This document shows, piece by piece, positions 4,642 to 10,654 of a stretch of 10,654 nt of DNA. The stretch's first letter is position 1. Each line of letters opens with the position of its first letter. This stretch comes from JBFXAN01 sp050184225 (GTDB lineage: Bacteria; Chloroflexota; Dehalococcoidia; CAUJGQ01), in the NCBI GenBank assembly GCA_050184225.1, contig JBFXAN010000207.1, positions 1 through 10,654 on the forward strand, in the 5' to 3' direction. The notes below the pieces were generated by a model. It was not told the DNA's origin. It made no database searches and saw nothing but the letters and a program-made list of their open reading frames with translations. The translations under genes were made by a program, and so were the position numbers.

Positions 4642-5868
4642 ATGTACGATGCGATCGTGGTCGGAGCGCGGGTCGCCGGTGCGCCCACGGCGATGCTGCT
4701 GGCTCGGGCCGGCCACCGGGTCTTGATGGTGGACCGTGATGCGTTTCCCAGCGACATTATGTCCACACACTACATCCACCCACCTGGAGTCGCTCAATTG
4801 CGGAAGTGGGGCGTGCTCGATCATGTGATCGCGACGAGTTGTCCCCCGATTGACACGTTGCTGGTCGAACGTGCCGGGGTTCGCTTGAGCGGGATGGCGC
4901 CGCATCCCGATGTCCAATTCGCCTTGTGCCCTCGTCGGACGACGTTGGATGTTGCATTAGTTGAAGCCGCGGTCGCGGCGGGAGCGGAACTGCGAGAAAG
5001 CTTCGTTGTCGAGGACGTGATTTGGGAAGGTGAGTCAGTCGTCGGGATCCGTGGGCACCAGAAAGGCGGCGAGACGACTGAGGTGCGAGCGCGCGTCGTG
5101 ATCGGGGCAGATGGGGTGCATTCAATGGTTGCCCGGTCGGTCCAAGCGCCGGAATACAATACGCGTCCGGCGATGGGCTGCGGCTATTATGCGTACTACG
5201 ACGGCGTTCCCATGGATGGCGCTCAGGTGTACTTCCTCGACGATTGCATCGTCTTTGGCTTTCCGACCAATGACGGCCAGACTTGCGTTGTCGTTGAGTA
5301 CCCAAACAGCCGGTTCGCAGAGCTGCGGCTCGACTACGAGCGGGCATTCGATCAGTCGCTGCAGATGGTGCCGGACTTTGCCGCGCGGGTTGCGCAGGGG
5401 CATCGGGTGTCACGCATGACCGGTGTCGGTGAAATCCCCAATTACTTCCGAAGGCCATTTGGGCCTGGCTGGGCGCTGGTAGGCGATGCGGGCTATCACA
5501 AGGATCCGGTGACGGGACAGGGCATCATGGATGCCTTCCTCGATGCGGAGCTACTGGCAGAGGCGCTGGATGCCGGATTCTCCGGGCGACAGCCGATGGC
5601 GGAGGCGCTCGCCGGTTATGAACAGCGGCGCAATGAACGGGCGATGCCCCTCTACGAGTTCACGATCCAATCCGTCTCGTTCCAACCTGTTCCGCCGGAG
5701 CAGGTGATGCTGCTCAAGGCGTTGCAGGGCAACCAGGCTGACACCGATCGTTTCCTCGGTCTCAATTGCGGCGTGACGTCGCTGGCGGAATTTATGGATC
5801 CAGCGAACCTCGGCCGGATCATCGCGCAGGCACAACAGCGCGCCGCGGTATCACCGCCCGCCGGATAG
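4642..5868 (+). CDS. NAD(P)/FAD-dependent oxidoreductase (FAD-binding monooxygenase-like)
   Basis: A 408-aa flavoprotein of the p-hydroxybenzoate hydroxylase/geranylgeranyl reductase superfamily. The N-terminal Rossmann fold has VVGARVAG (6-13), a variant of GxGxxG, and the FAD-ribose acid D31 at the end of the second strand. A CPRRTTLD segment (96-103) fits the conserved arginine region. The DG motif is GADGVHS (155-161), and the GD motif is VGDAGYHKDPVTGQGI (280-295), which binds FAD phosphates and ribose. Such enzymes hydroxylate or reduce small organic substrates; the substrate cannot be told. No transmembrane segment or signal is seen, so it should be cytosolic. The frame opens at 4591, but the ATG at 4642 has GGGAGG upstream and starts directly with the Rossmann strand. 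It is a single gene, convergent with the CMD-like gene. Confidence 0.88.
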   Translation: MYDAIVVGARVAGAPTAMLLARAGHRVLMVDRDAFPSDIMSTHYIHPPGVAQLRKWGVLDHVIATSCPPIDTLLVERAGVRLSGMAPHPDVQFALCPRRTTLDVALVEAAVAAGAELRESFVVEDVIWEGESVVGIRGHQKGGETTEVRARVVIGADGVHSMVARSVQAPEYNTRPAMGCGYYAYYDGVPMDGAQVYFLDDCIVFGFPTNDGQTCVVVEYPNSRFAELRLDYERAFDQSLQMVPDFAARVAQGHRVSRMTGVGEIPNYFRRPFGPGWALVGDAGYHKDPVTGQGIMDAFLDAELLAEALDAGFSGRQPMAEALAGYEQRRNERAMPLYEFTIQSVSFQPVPPEQVMLLKALQGNQADTDRFLGLNCGVTSLAEFMDPANLGRIIAQAQQRAAVSPPAG

Positions 5869-5895
5869 GCTGCTGCCGATCCCCTTCCCCTAAGT

Positions 5896-5926
5896 CACGC
5901 GGGTCGGGTTGACTCTGGCCCGCGTG
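5896..5926. terminator. Hairpin between convergent FAD oxidoreductase and CMD-like genes
   Basis: CACGCGGGTC (5896-5905) pairs with GGCCCGCGTG (5917-5926), ten pairs with one G-T, across an 11-base loop. On the + strand it is followed by CATTCTTATG. It lies 27 bp after the oxidoreductase stop and a few bases before the opposing stop, so it probably serves both genes, better for the + strand one. Confidence 0.6.
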
Positions 5927-5931
5927 CATTC

Positions 5932-6471
5932 TTATGAGCTGACCTCCCAGCCGACGAATGGCTCCTCCGTCTCGAGGTCGAGCGCGGCCATGACATGCGC
6001 AAGCTGGAAATAAGTCGCGATGAGCATGGTGACGCCGAAAACCTCGCCCGGCGAGCGTCCCGCCGTGAGTGCCGCGAACGCCTCATCACTGGGTCGGGGA
6101 TGGGCGGCCATCTCGTCGACATAGGCGAGCAGGACGCGTTCCGAATCAGTGAAGTGCTGTGCATTTCGCCAGTCACGCACGTCGGCGATCTCCTCCGCGG
6201 TCAGACCAACGCTCGTGGCGATCCGCACGTGCTGATGCCACTCGTAGGTGCTTTGCTGTGTATACGCGGACCGGAGGATGACGATCTCGCGCTCCCGTGG
6301 TGAGAGGCCGGTGGCCTGCCAGAGCCGGCCGGCATTGAGCTCGACCTCGGGATTGGTCAGGAACATCCGTCTCACATTGAGCACCGGCCCGGCCTCAGCC
6401 ATCCGATCCCACCGGCGCAGCGCCGTTTCATCGGTCAAGGTGTCTCGTGTGGGGAGTGGGATTCGCGCCAT
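5932..6471 (-). CDS. Carboxymuconolactone decarboxylase family protein (AhpD-like fold)
   Basis: A 179-aa all-helical protein of the CMD family (PF02627 type). The core is TGLSPREREIVILRSAY (54-70), then YEWHQHVRIATSVGLTAEEI (76-95), typical of family members with an E-W-x-x-H motif. Two cysteines of the AhpD CxxC motif are absent, so peroxidase-linked disulphide chemistry is not expected. A second helical repeat segment follows (DSERVLLAYVDEM, 109-121, and a C-terminal FGVTMLIATYFQLAHVMAAL). Proteins like this are often annotated as decarboxylases or hydrolases of aromatic breakdown, but real substrates are mostly unknown. The ATG at 6471 has GGAGG at a good distance. It is convergent with the flavoprotein, so a shared pathway is possible but not shown. 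Confidence 0.85.
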   Translation of the reverse strand: MARIPLPTRDTLTDETALRRWDRMAEAGPVLNVRRMFLTNPEVELNAGRLWQATGLSPREREIVILRSAYTQQSTYEWHQHVRIATSVGLTAEEIADVRDWRNAQHFTDSERVLLAYVDEMAAHPRPSDEAFAALTAGRSPGEVFGVTMLIATYFQLAHVMAALDLETEEPFVGWEVSS

Positions 6472-6822
6472 CGAACAGCCTCCGAAGGATCAATGCCGGC
6501 ATTGTACTGATCGGCAGGTGTCGATGACGAATGTACTGGAAAACGAGTGAGACCCGCCCAATCATCGACGGTCTCAGATCGATGAGCCGCGAAGAACTCG
6601 AACTTCAACATTCACCGATACATCTCCTGCACCGCGGAGAAACCGTCGGCTACGACGATGGTTGCGGCGGACCACTCGTGCATCGATTGGATGAGGCGCC
6701 GCCAACGGCTCGATGCGTCGGCCCTGCCCGGTGGTGCCGAGCGGCGGCAGCCGGTGCCGGGGGCGTGTACACTCGTCGGGCGGCATCGGCGCGCCGGCGC
6801 GAGTCGGGATGGAGGCAGGTGC
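6472..6822. other. Intergenic region between divergent CMD-like and YPFD membrane protein genes
   Basis: This 350-bp stretch holds the CMD promoter and probably that of the membrane protein gene. An inverted repeat, TGAGACC (6548-6554) with GGTCTCA (6570-6576), is the clearest structure and could be a hairpin or operator. A + strand frame around 6583-6663 encodes MSREELELQHSPIHLLHRGE and a few more residues, which has the look of an antitoxin or regulator remnant, but it has no ribosome binding site and drifts into unlikely sequence. I do not call it a gene. Confidence 0.4.
6501..6530 (-). promoter_or_regulatory. Candidate promoter of the CMD-like gene
   Basis: On the - strand TCGTCA (6530-6525; 4 of 6) and TACAAT (6506-6501; 5 of 6) are 18 bases apart. 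The start would be about 6494, giving a leader of about 22 nt with the GGAGG site. Confidence 0.45.
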
Positions 6823-7869
6823 GTGGCGGGACCGGTGGCTGACGGCGACGACGTGCGCTATACCGTCGCCCATGGGCTCGTACTCGTACTGCTGCTCACC
6901 GTCGCCATCTTGGTGCCGTGGGCGCTCGTCAGCGTCATCCAGGATATCCGGGCCGAGGAGAACCCGCTCTACTTCGTCACCGACCGGGCGGCGGCCCCCA
7001 GCGCCCCCTACCGCCTCTATCTGGACCTGACCCGGCTCAACGATGGCGAGGGGACGATCACCTTGCAGGCCACGGCGCAGCGGCGCTGCCTGCCAACCTG
7101 TGCCGGCACGGACCAGCTGACCTTGCTCACGATCGTCTCGCCGATCGGCGACCCGGAGGAGTGGCTGCCGGTAAGTGTCGACCTCAGCTTTGCGCCGGGC
7201 CACGATGCCGTCTCCCAGGCGGTGCAGCTCCCCGCCTACGGTGATCCCCTGCGCTACCCCTTCGACCAGTGGTCGTTTGGCGTGCTCGTCATCCCCCAAC
7301 GTGGCACAGATGGCGGCACCGTGGCGCCGGTGCCGGCGGCGGCGGACGGCGACTCGGTGGCGGTCAGCTTGCAGAGCCGCATCCCCCGGCTGGTGATGGC
7401 CCCGGACCCACAGCGTGCCGCCTCGGTGGCGATCGCCGCCACACTGCTCGGTGTGCCCCCCGACCAGGTGCCACCCTCGCTGGCGCTCTTCATACTGGAG
7501 CGCCCCCACTACCTGCAGGTGCTGACGGTGCTGCTCGTGCTGCTCGTCACGGCCGCCGCCGCCTACGCCGTCTTCCTCCGGCCGCTGGACCAGCTGGTGA
7601 TCAACGCCGGCGCGCTGATCCTGGGCATCTGGGGCGTGCGGGCGATCCTGCTCGGCACCGATTTGAGCGTGCTGACGCTGGTGGACCTTGCCCTGATGAG
7701 CGTCATCCTCTTCCTGCTGGTGATGATCACCGCCCGCGTCCTGTGGCTGGTGCAGCCGAAGAGCGGCCTGCACCGGCTGCGCCTGTCCTGGCGCCGGTCG
7801 GCACCAGCGGGTGCGGCCGCTCCCGACGATGGCCCGCGCGCCGGCCACGAAGGAGGGGCCTCGCATTGA
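6823..7869 (+). CDS. Membrane protein with extracytoplasmic beta domain and YPFD motif (DUF4436-like)
   Basis: A 348-aa protein. An N-terminal membrane helix (about 16-37) is followed by a roughly 190-residue domain rich in beta-strand patterns, with PYRLYLDLTRLND (62-74) and RYPFDQWSFGVLVIP (144-158), and then three hydrophobic helices (about 230-252, 256-277, 284-310) and a charged tail. The order helix, beta domain with YPFD, three helices matches DUF4436, a membrane family of unknown function; the match is by motif and layout, not by a search. Cys89 and Cys93 in RRCLPTC may form a disulphide. The frame is open from 6658, but the GTG at 6823 has GGAGG seven bases upstream and puts the helix near the N-terminus. 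Upstream residues are arginine-rich and unlikely. Convergent with the rhaB unit. Confidence 0.7.
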   Translation: MAGPVADGDDVRYTVAHGLVLVLLLTVAILVPWALVSVIQDIRAEENPLYFVTDRAAAPSAPYRLYLDLTRLNDGEGTITLQATAQRRCLPTCAGTDQLTLLTIVSPIGDPEEWLPVSVDLSFAPGHDAVSQAVQLPAYGDPLRYPFDQWSFGVLVIPQRGTDGGTVAPVPAAADGDSVAVSLQSRIPRLVMAPDPQRAASVAIAATLLGVPPDQVPPSLALFILERPHYLQVLTVLLVLLVTAAAAYAVFLRPLDQLVINAGALILGIWGVRAILLGTDLSVLTLVDLALMSVILFLLVMITARVLWLVQPKSGLHRLRLSWRRSAPAGAAAPDDGPRAGHEGGASH

Positions 7870-7888
7870 ACGTGGGCCGTGCCGACCG

Positions 7889-7912
7889 ACCGGCCGGCGC
7901 AGCGCGGCCGGT
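7889..7912. terminator. Hairpin 1 after the membrane protein gene
   Basis: ACCGGCCG (7889-7896) and CGGCCGGT (7905-7912) are exact inverted repeats with an 8-base loop, 19 bp after the stop codon. Only a few T residues follow (TCGCACTATTCC). Confidence 0.45.
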
Positions 7913-7935
7913 TCGCACTATTCCGTGTATGATCT

Positions 7936-7955
7936 GGCACGGTACGCACCGTGCC
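7936..7955. terminator. Hairpin 2 between convergent genes
   Basis: GGCACGGT (7936-7943) and ACCGTGCC (7948-7955) are exact inverted repeats with a 4-base loop, ACGC. CTTCAGTCC follows on the + strand. With hairpin 1 it forms a tandem stop between the membrane protein gene and the oppositely oriented rhaB unit. Confidence 0.5.
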
Positions 7956-8002
7956 CTTCAGTCCGGTGAGCGCAGCGGTTGGAGCGCGGTGGGGCCGTGG
8001 CG

Positions 8003-8182
8003 CTAGGAGGGTGCGTCTGACGGGGGATCCGCCGCCTGGCTCTGTGCCGCCGCCTCTTGCTGCTCCACCTGCGACGCCTCCGCATCATCCGCCGGCATCC
8101 GCTCCGCCGCCGCTTGATCCCGCTCCACCGGGTCCGTCTGGCGCCGCTCGAAGCGGACGACGGACCGGAACGACTTGTCCAT
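8003..8182 (-). CDS. Small acidic hypothetical protein downstream of rhaB (59 aa)
   Basis: A 59-codon frame starting MDKSFRSVVRFERRQTDP and ending ADPPSDAPS, with a central Ala/Glu/Gln-rich helix-like stretch (about 20-50). The ATG lies 21 bases after the rhaB stop on the same strand, and the stop is TAG at 8003-8005. Reasons to take it seriously are its order along the rhaB transcript, a basic N-terminus followed by a charged low-complexity helix, high third-position G/C like its neighbours, and the fact that the hairpins lie just after it. Against it, the ribosome binding site is poor (CGGGGA directly next to the ATG) and no family is recognised. The sequence has no membrane segment or signal. 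It could be a small protein of the rhamnose unit, an unrelated small protein, or chance in GC-rich DNA. Confidence 0.45.
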   Translation of the reverse strand: MDKSFRSVVRFERRQTDPVERDQAAAERMPADDAEASQVEQQEAAAQSQAADPPSDAPS

Positions 8183-8203
8183 TCCCCGCGGCTGGGCGCG
8201 CGC

Positions 8204-9643
8204 TCACGGCGACCGCCCTGTCCTGACCGGCTCGAACCGGCGGATGGCCGATGATCGGGCGATGGTCGCGCGGATCGCCTCCAGCGACGCGGGAACGGCG
8301 CCGCGCGCGCGGGCCTGGATGAGCACGTTGCCGAGCGCTGTCGCCTCCACGGGGCCGGCCGTGACGGGCAGCCCGGCCGCGGCCGCCGTCAGCCGGCACA
8401 ACACGGCGTTCTGGGATCCGCCCCCGACGATATGGATCACGTCGGCGTCCGCGCCCACGAGCACGCTCGCCCGGCGCACGGTGGCGGCGTAGGCCGCGGC
8501 GAGCGAGTCGAGGATACAGCGCACGGTCTCGGCCGCCGTGCGCGGCGCGCGACCGTCGCGGGCGCGGGCGGCGGCGGCGATCCGGTCGGGCATGTCGCCT
8601 GGCGGCAGGAAGGCGGGGTCGTCGACATCGATCAGCGGCCCGCCGGCGGGCACCGCCTCGGCCGCGGCCAGCAACGTGGCCAGATCGTCGCGCTGGCCCG
8701 CTTCCGCCCACGCGCGCAGCGATTCCTGGAGGAGCCAGAGACCGACGAGGTTGCGCAGAAGGCAGGTGCGGCCGTCGACGCCGCCTTCGTTCGTGAAGTT
8801 TGCCTCCATCGCTGCCGGGGTCAGGAGCGGCCCGTCGCGCTCGAGGCCGACGAGCGACCAGGTGCCACTGCTCACGTAGGCGAAGCGACGGCCGGCGGCG
8901 GGCACAGCAACGACGGCAGAGGCGGTGTCGTGCGAGCCGACCGTGGTGACAACGGTCGACGGTCGCAGCCCCAGCCGGACGCACAGATCGGGCCGGACGT
9001 GGCCGCGGATGGCGCCGGGATGCTCGATCGGCGACAGACGGAGGGCCGGGATGTTGAGACGGGCGAGCAGTTCGGCCGACCACGCGCCCGTACCCACATC
9101 CAACAGCCCAGTCGTGGAGGCGTTGGTGAACTCGGTGCGCAGCGCCCCCGTCAGCCAGTACGCCAGCAGATCGGGGAGCAGGACGATGTGCGCCGCCTTC
9201 GACCAGAGCGCATCCCGCTGCTCGGCGACCAGTTGGTAGACGGTGGTGATCGGCAGGACCTGGAGGCCGTTGATATGGTACAGCTCGTCCTGGCCGATGC
9301 GGGCGTGGACGTCATCGATCACTGCCGCCGCGCGCCCATCGCGATAGGCAACCGGCTCGGCGAGCAGCACGCCATCGGCGTCGAGCAGGCCGTAATCGAC
9401 GCCCCAGGTGTCGATGCCGATTGACTCGACCCGCGGGAAGTCGTGCGCCAGTCGCGCGAGGCCGGTGAGCACCTCTCGGTAGAGGCCGGTGAAGTCCCAG
9501 CGCAGGCGCCCATCGACCGCACGGGCGCCGTTGGGGAAGCGGTGAACGGCGTGGAGCGCGACCTCGCCGCCGTCGACGACGCCCGCCATCACCCGCCCGC
9601 TGGCGGCACCGAGGTCGACCGCCGCGAAGACACGCCCGCTCAT
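8204..9643 (-). CDS. rhaB: Rhamnulokinase
   Basis: A 479-aa FGGY-family sugar kinase that phosphorylates L-rhamnulose with ATP to L-rhamnulose 1-phosphate, the second step of rhamnose breakdown in the cytosol. Family marks are DLGAASGRV at the N-terminal phosphate-binding turn (10-18), SIGIDTWGVDYGLLD (74-88), NGLQVLPITTVYQLVAE (125-141), LLPDLLAYWLTG (155-166), GSHDTASA (236-243) with the probable catalytic base D239, NEGGVDG (285-291) and the C-terminal nucleotide-binding VGGGSQN (406-412). Length is normal for RhaB. Start ATG at 9643 gives the standard N-terminus, but there is no clear ribosome binding site before it, so it could be leaderless or weakly translated. No rhamnose isomerase, aldolase, transporter or regulator is in the window, so the pathway partners must lie elsewhere. 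Confidence 0.93.
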   Translation of the reverse strand: MSGRVFAAVDLGAASGRVMAGVVDGGEVALHAVHRFPNGARAVDGRLRWDFTGLYREVLTGLARLAHDFPRVESIGIDTWGVDYGLLDADGVLLAEPVAYRDGRAAAVIDDVHARIGQDELYHINGLQVLPITTVYQLVAEQRDALWSKAAHIVLLPDLLAYWLTGALRTEFTNASTTGLLDVGTGAWSAELLARLNIPALRLSPIEHPGAIRGHVRPDLCVRLGLRPSTVVTTVGSHDTASAVVAVPAAGRRFAYVSSGTWSLVGLERDGPLLTPAAMEANFTNEGGVDGRTCLLRNLVGLWLLQESLRAWAEAGQRDDLATLLAAAEAVPAGGPLIDVDDPAFLPPGDMPDRIAAAARARDGRAPRTAAETVRCILDSLAAAYAATVRRASVLVGADADVIHIVGGGSQNAVLCRLTAAAAGLPVTAGPVEATALGNVLIQARARGAVPASLEAIRATIARSSAIRRFEPVRTGRSP

Positions 9644-9716
9644 CGTGACCGAGCGGCTGTGAGGCGTACTGATACAAGCGCACTGTGGAGGATCGCACCA
9701 CCGCCCTTATGGTTGT

Positions 9717-9747
9717 GCACCGACGCCGCGGGTCGCGGCGTCGGTGC
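9717..9747. terminator. Perfect 14-bp hairpin between the glycine-rich gene and rhaB
   Basis: GCACCGACGCCGCG (9717-9730) and CGCGGCGTCGGTGC (9734-9747) are exact inverted repeats with a 3-base loop. It lies 46 bp after the glycine-rich gene stop and 73 bp before the rhaB ATG, both on the - strand. No T-run follows in either direction, so it may be a terminator without a tail, or a structure in the rhaB leader. Confidence 0.6.
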
Positions 9748-9793
9748 CGGATCGCGTATGGCCGTCGCCGCCCTTTGAACGGTGCCGGCCGGG

Positions 9794-10654
9794 TTACCGG
9801 CTTGGCCCGTATGCGCTCGTGGTGGCCGGGTCGTAGCACCGGCCGGCGCTGGAAGCATCGGGTGTGGAACACGCGGTCACGCCCCACAGCGGATAGATCA
9901 CGATCAGACTCGTCGCGACGGTGGTGGGCGTCGTGCCCTGGGCGACCATCGGGTTGACGAAGTTGCGGCCGCCGCCGCCGCCCCCCCCACCACCACCGCC
10001 GATGCCAGCACCGGCGCCGCCGCCGCCGCTGTTCACGCCCCCACCGCCGCCACCGCCGCCGCCGCCCGATGTTGCGGTCCCCGCGCCGGAGCCATGGCTG
10101 TCCCGCACGTCACCGCTGCCGCCAGGGCCGCCGGCGCCGGCGCCGAGTCCTTCACCGCTGCTGCCGGCGCCGCTCTCGGCGGCACCGCCGCCACCACCCC
10201 GGCCATACTGGCCCTGGCCACCGGCACCGCCGCCACCGGCCGCGACGAGGAAGGGCGCGTCCACCGACCCGCCGATGCCACTGGCGCCACCGCCGCCACC
10301 ACCACCCTTGCCGCCGCCGGGCAGCAGCGGCGCGCGTTCGCCGGACCCGCCGGTGCCGCCTGATCGATAGCCGAAGCCACCGGCGCCGCCGGGCACGGTG
10401 CTCTCGGTGAACTCCCCCTCGCGTCCCACGGTGCCGGGGCAGCCGACCGCGACCTGAAGCCGGCTGTCGGGCCGGACGCCGAGGAAGGCAACGAGGCCGG
10501 CGCCGGCGCCCCGCCCCGCGGTCGCGAAGACGCCCGTCGTGAAGCCCGCGCCGTGGCCGCCGGCGACCAGCGCCGCGACGCCGGCACTGCCGGCCGGCAC
10601 GGTGTAGGTGGCGGCGGCGCCGGTGCAGGTGAAGCGCTGGGGGGCGGAGCCGGC
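9794..10654 (-). CDS. Glycine-rich protein, C-terminal part (runs off the window)
   Basis: The frame is open to the window edge, so the 5' part, including any signal peptide, is missing. The visible 286 residues begin with QRFTCTGAAATYTVPAG (6-22), then VAALVAGGHGAGF. This matches the start of the bacterial glycine-rich domain, where a 'F-YTG-A-TFTVPAG' beta strand leads into glycine-rich helices. A long Gly/Ala/Ser region follows with a near-uninterrupted run of about 11 glycines close to its end (before RNFVNP). The C-terminus keeps a short strand (TTVATSLIVIYPLWG) and then a 27-residue tail with two cysteines (ACSTPDASSAG and GRCYDP). Such proteins are usually exported, and glycine helices may pack in polyproline-II-like bundles. 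The function is unknown. An ATG-like GTG at 10600 is internal, not the start. Confidence 0.8.
   Translation of the reverse strand, partial: AGSAPQRFTCTGAAATYTVPAGSAGVAALVAGGHGAGFTTGVFATAGRGAGAGLVAFLGVRPDSRLQVAVGCPGTVGREGEFTESTVPGGAGGFGYRSGGTGGSGERAPLLPGGGKGGGGGGGASGIGGSVDAPFLVAAGGGGAGGQGQYGRGGGGGAAESGAGSSGEGLGAGAGGPGGSGDVRDSHGSGAGTATSGGGGGGGGGGVNSGGGGAGAGIGGGGGGGGGGGRNFVNPMVAQGTTPTTVATSLIVIYPLWGVTACSTPDASSAGRCYDPATTSAYGPSR
9967..10073. repeat. Imperfect GCC/CCG trinucleotide tract
   Basis: A low-complexity run of ccg, ccc, cca and gcc triplets encodes the densest poly-glycine part of the glycine-rich protein on the - strand. On the + strand it reads as polyproline in one frame. Such tracts can change length by slippage and are prone to sequencing error. 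Confidence 0.7.

Noticed and set aside
3973..4917. 314-codon - strand frame covering the 76-aa gene, the tRNA and beyond
   Set aside because: Only the last 76 codons look like protein. The rest crosses the tRNA gene and the start of the flavoprotein gene on the other strand.
6531..6842. 103-codon + strand frame with an antitoxin-like piece
   Set aside because: Only about 25 residues look protein-like. There is no ribosome binding site, and the rest is Arg/Gly-rich shadow sequence overlapping the membrane protein start.
6574..7866. 430-codon open frame on the - strand
   Set aside because: It is antisense to the membrane protein gene and rich in Arg/His/Gln, typical of a GC-rich shadow frame.
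8432..9424. 330-codon open frame on the + strand
   Set aside because: It is antisense to rhaB.
9921..10370. Polyproline protein on the + strand
   Set aside because: It is the reverse reading of the poly-glycine tract. The - strand frame has a recognisable domain start and end.

Overview
The window looks like a GC-rich bacterial chromosome, most likely Chloroflexota (a Thermomicrobia/Sphaerobacter-type lineage). This is inferred from the gene mix: a DUF433/DUF5615 toxin-antitoxin pair, an Uma2-type endonuclease fragment, Dpp/Opp-type transporter ATPases, a Chloroflexi-style NAD(P)/FAD oxidoreductase, a rhamnulokinase and a glycine-rich surface-type protein. No rRNA or other phylogenetic marker is present, so the assignment is tentative.

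Left part (1-900, + strand). A DUF433 antitoxin gene overlaps by one base the start of a DUF5615 PIN-like toxin gene. The toxin is cut after about 53 codons and joined, out of frame, to the C-terminal half of an Uma2 family endonuclease. Both halves look dead, leaving an orphan antitoxin. A perfect 13-bp hairpin (1013-1042) separates this remnant from the next, convergent operon.

Transporter part (1065-3445, - strand). Two peptide/nickel-type ABC ATPases (DppD then DppF) form an operon with no permease or binding-protein gene in view. A good sigma-70-like promoter lies about 225 nt upstream of the first start codon.

Island-like part (3490-4342). An intact tRNA-Leu(UAG) lies on the - strand. 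About 770 bp away, in the same orientation, is a degenerate copy that has lost its anticodon arm. Between them are one or two doubtful, probably frame-broken small + strand reading frames and a convincing 76-aa - strand gene. The base and codon use here is less GC-biased than around it.

Metabolic part (4642-9643). An FAD-dependent oxidoreductase (+) converges on a carboxymuconolactone-decarboxylase-like protein (-). A 348-aa four-helix membrane protein with a YPFD motif (DUF4436-like, +) converges on a rhamnulokinase (rhaB, -), which is followed by a 59-aa small gene. Hairpins sit in both convergent gaps.

Right edge (9794-10654, - strand). The C-terminal 286 residues of a glycine-rich, probably exported protein run off the window; its coding DNA is a long imperfect GCC/CCG tract. 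No CRISPR array, insertion sequence, rRNA or complete new defence system is visible. The most unusual items are the toxin/Uma2 junction, the anticodon-armless tRNA-Leu relic with its bounded segment, and the small gene behind rhaB.
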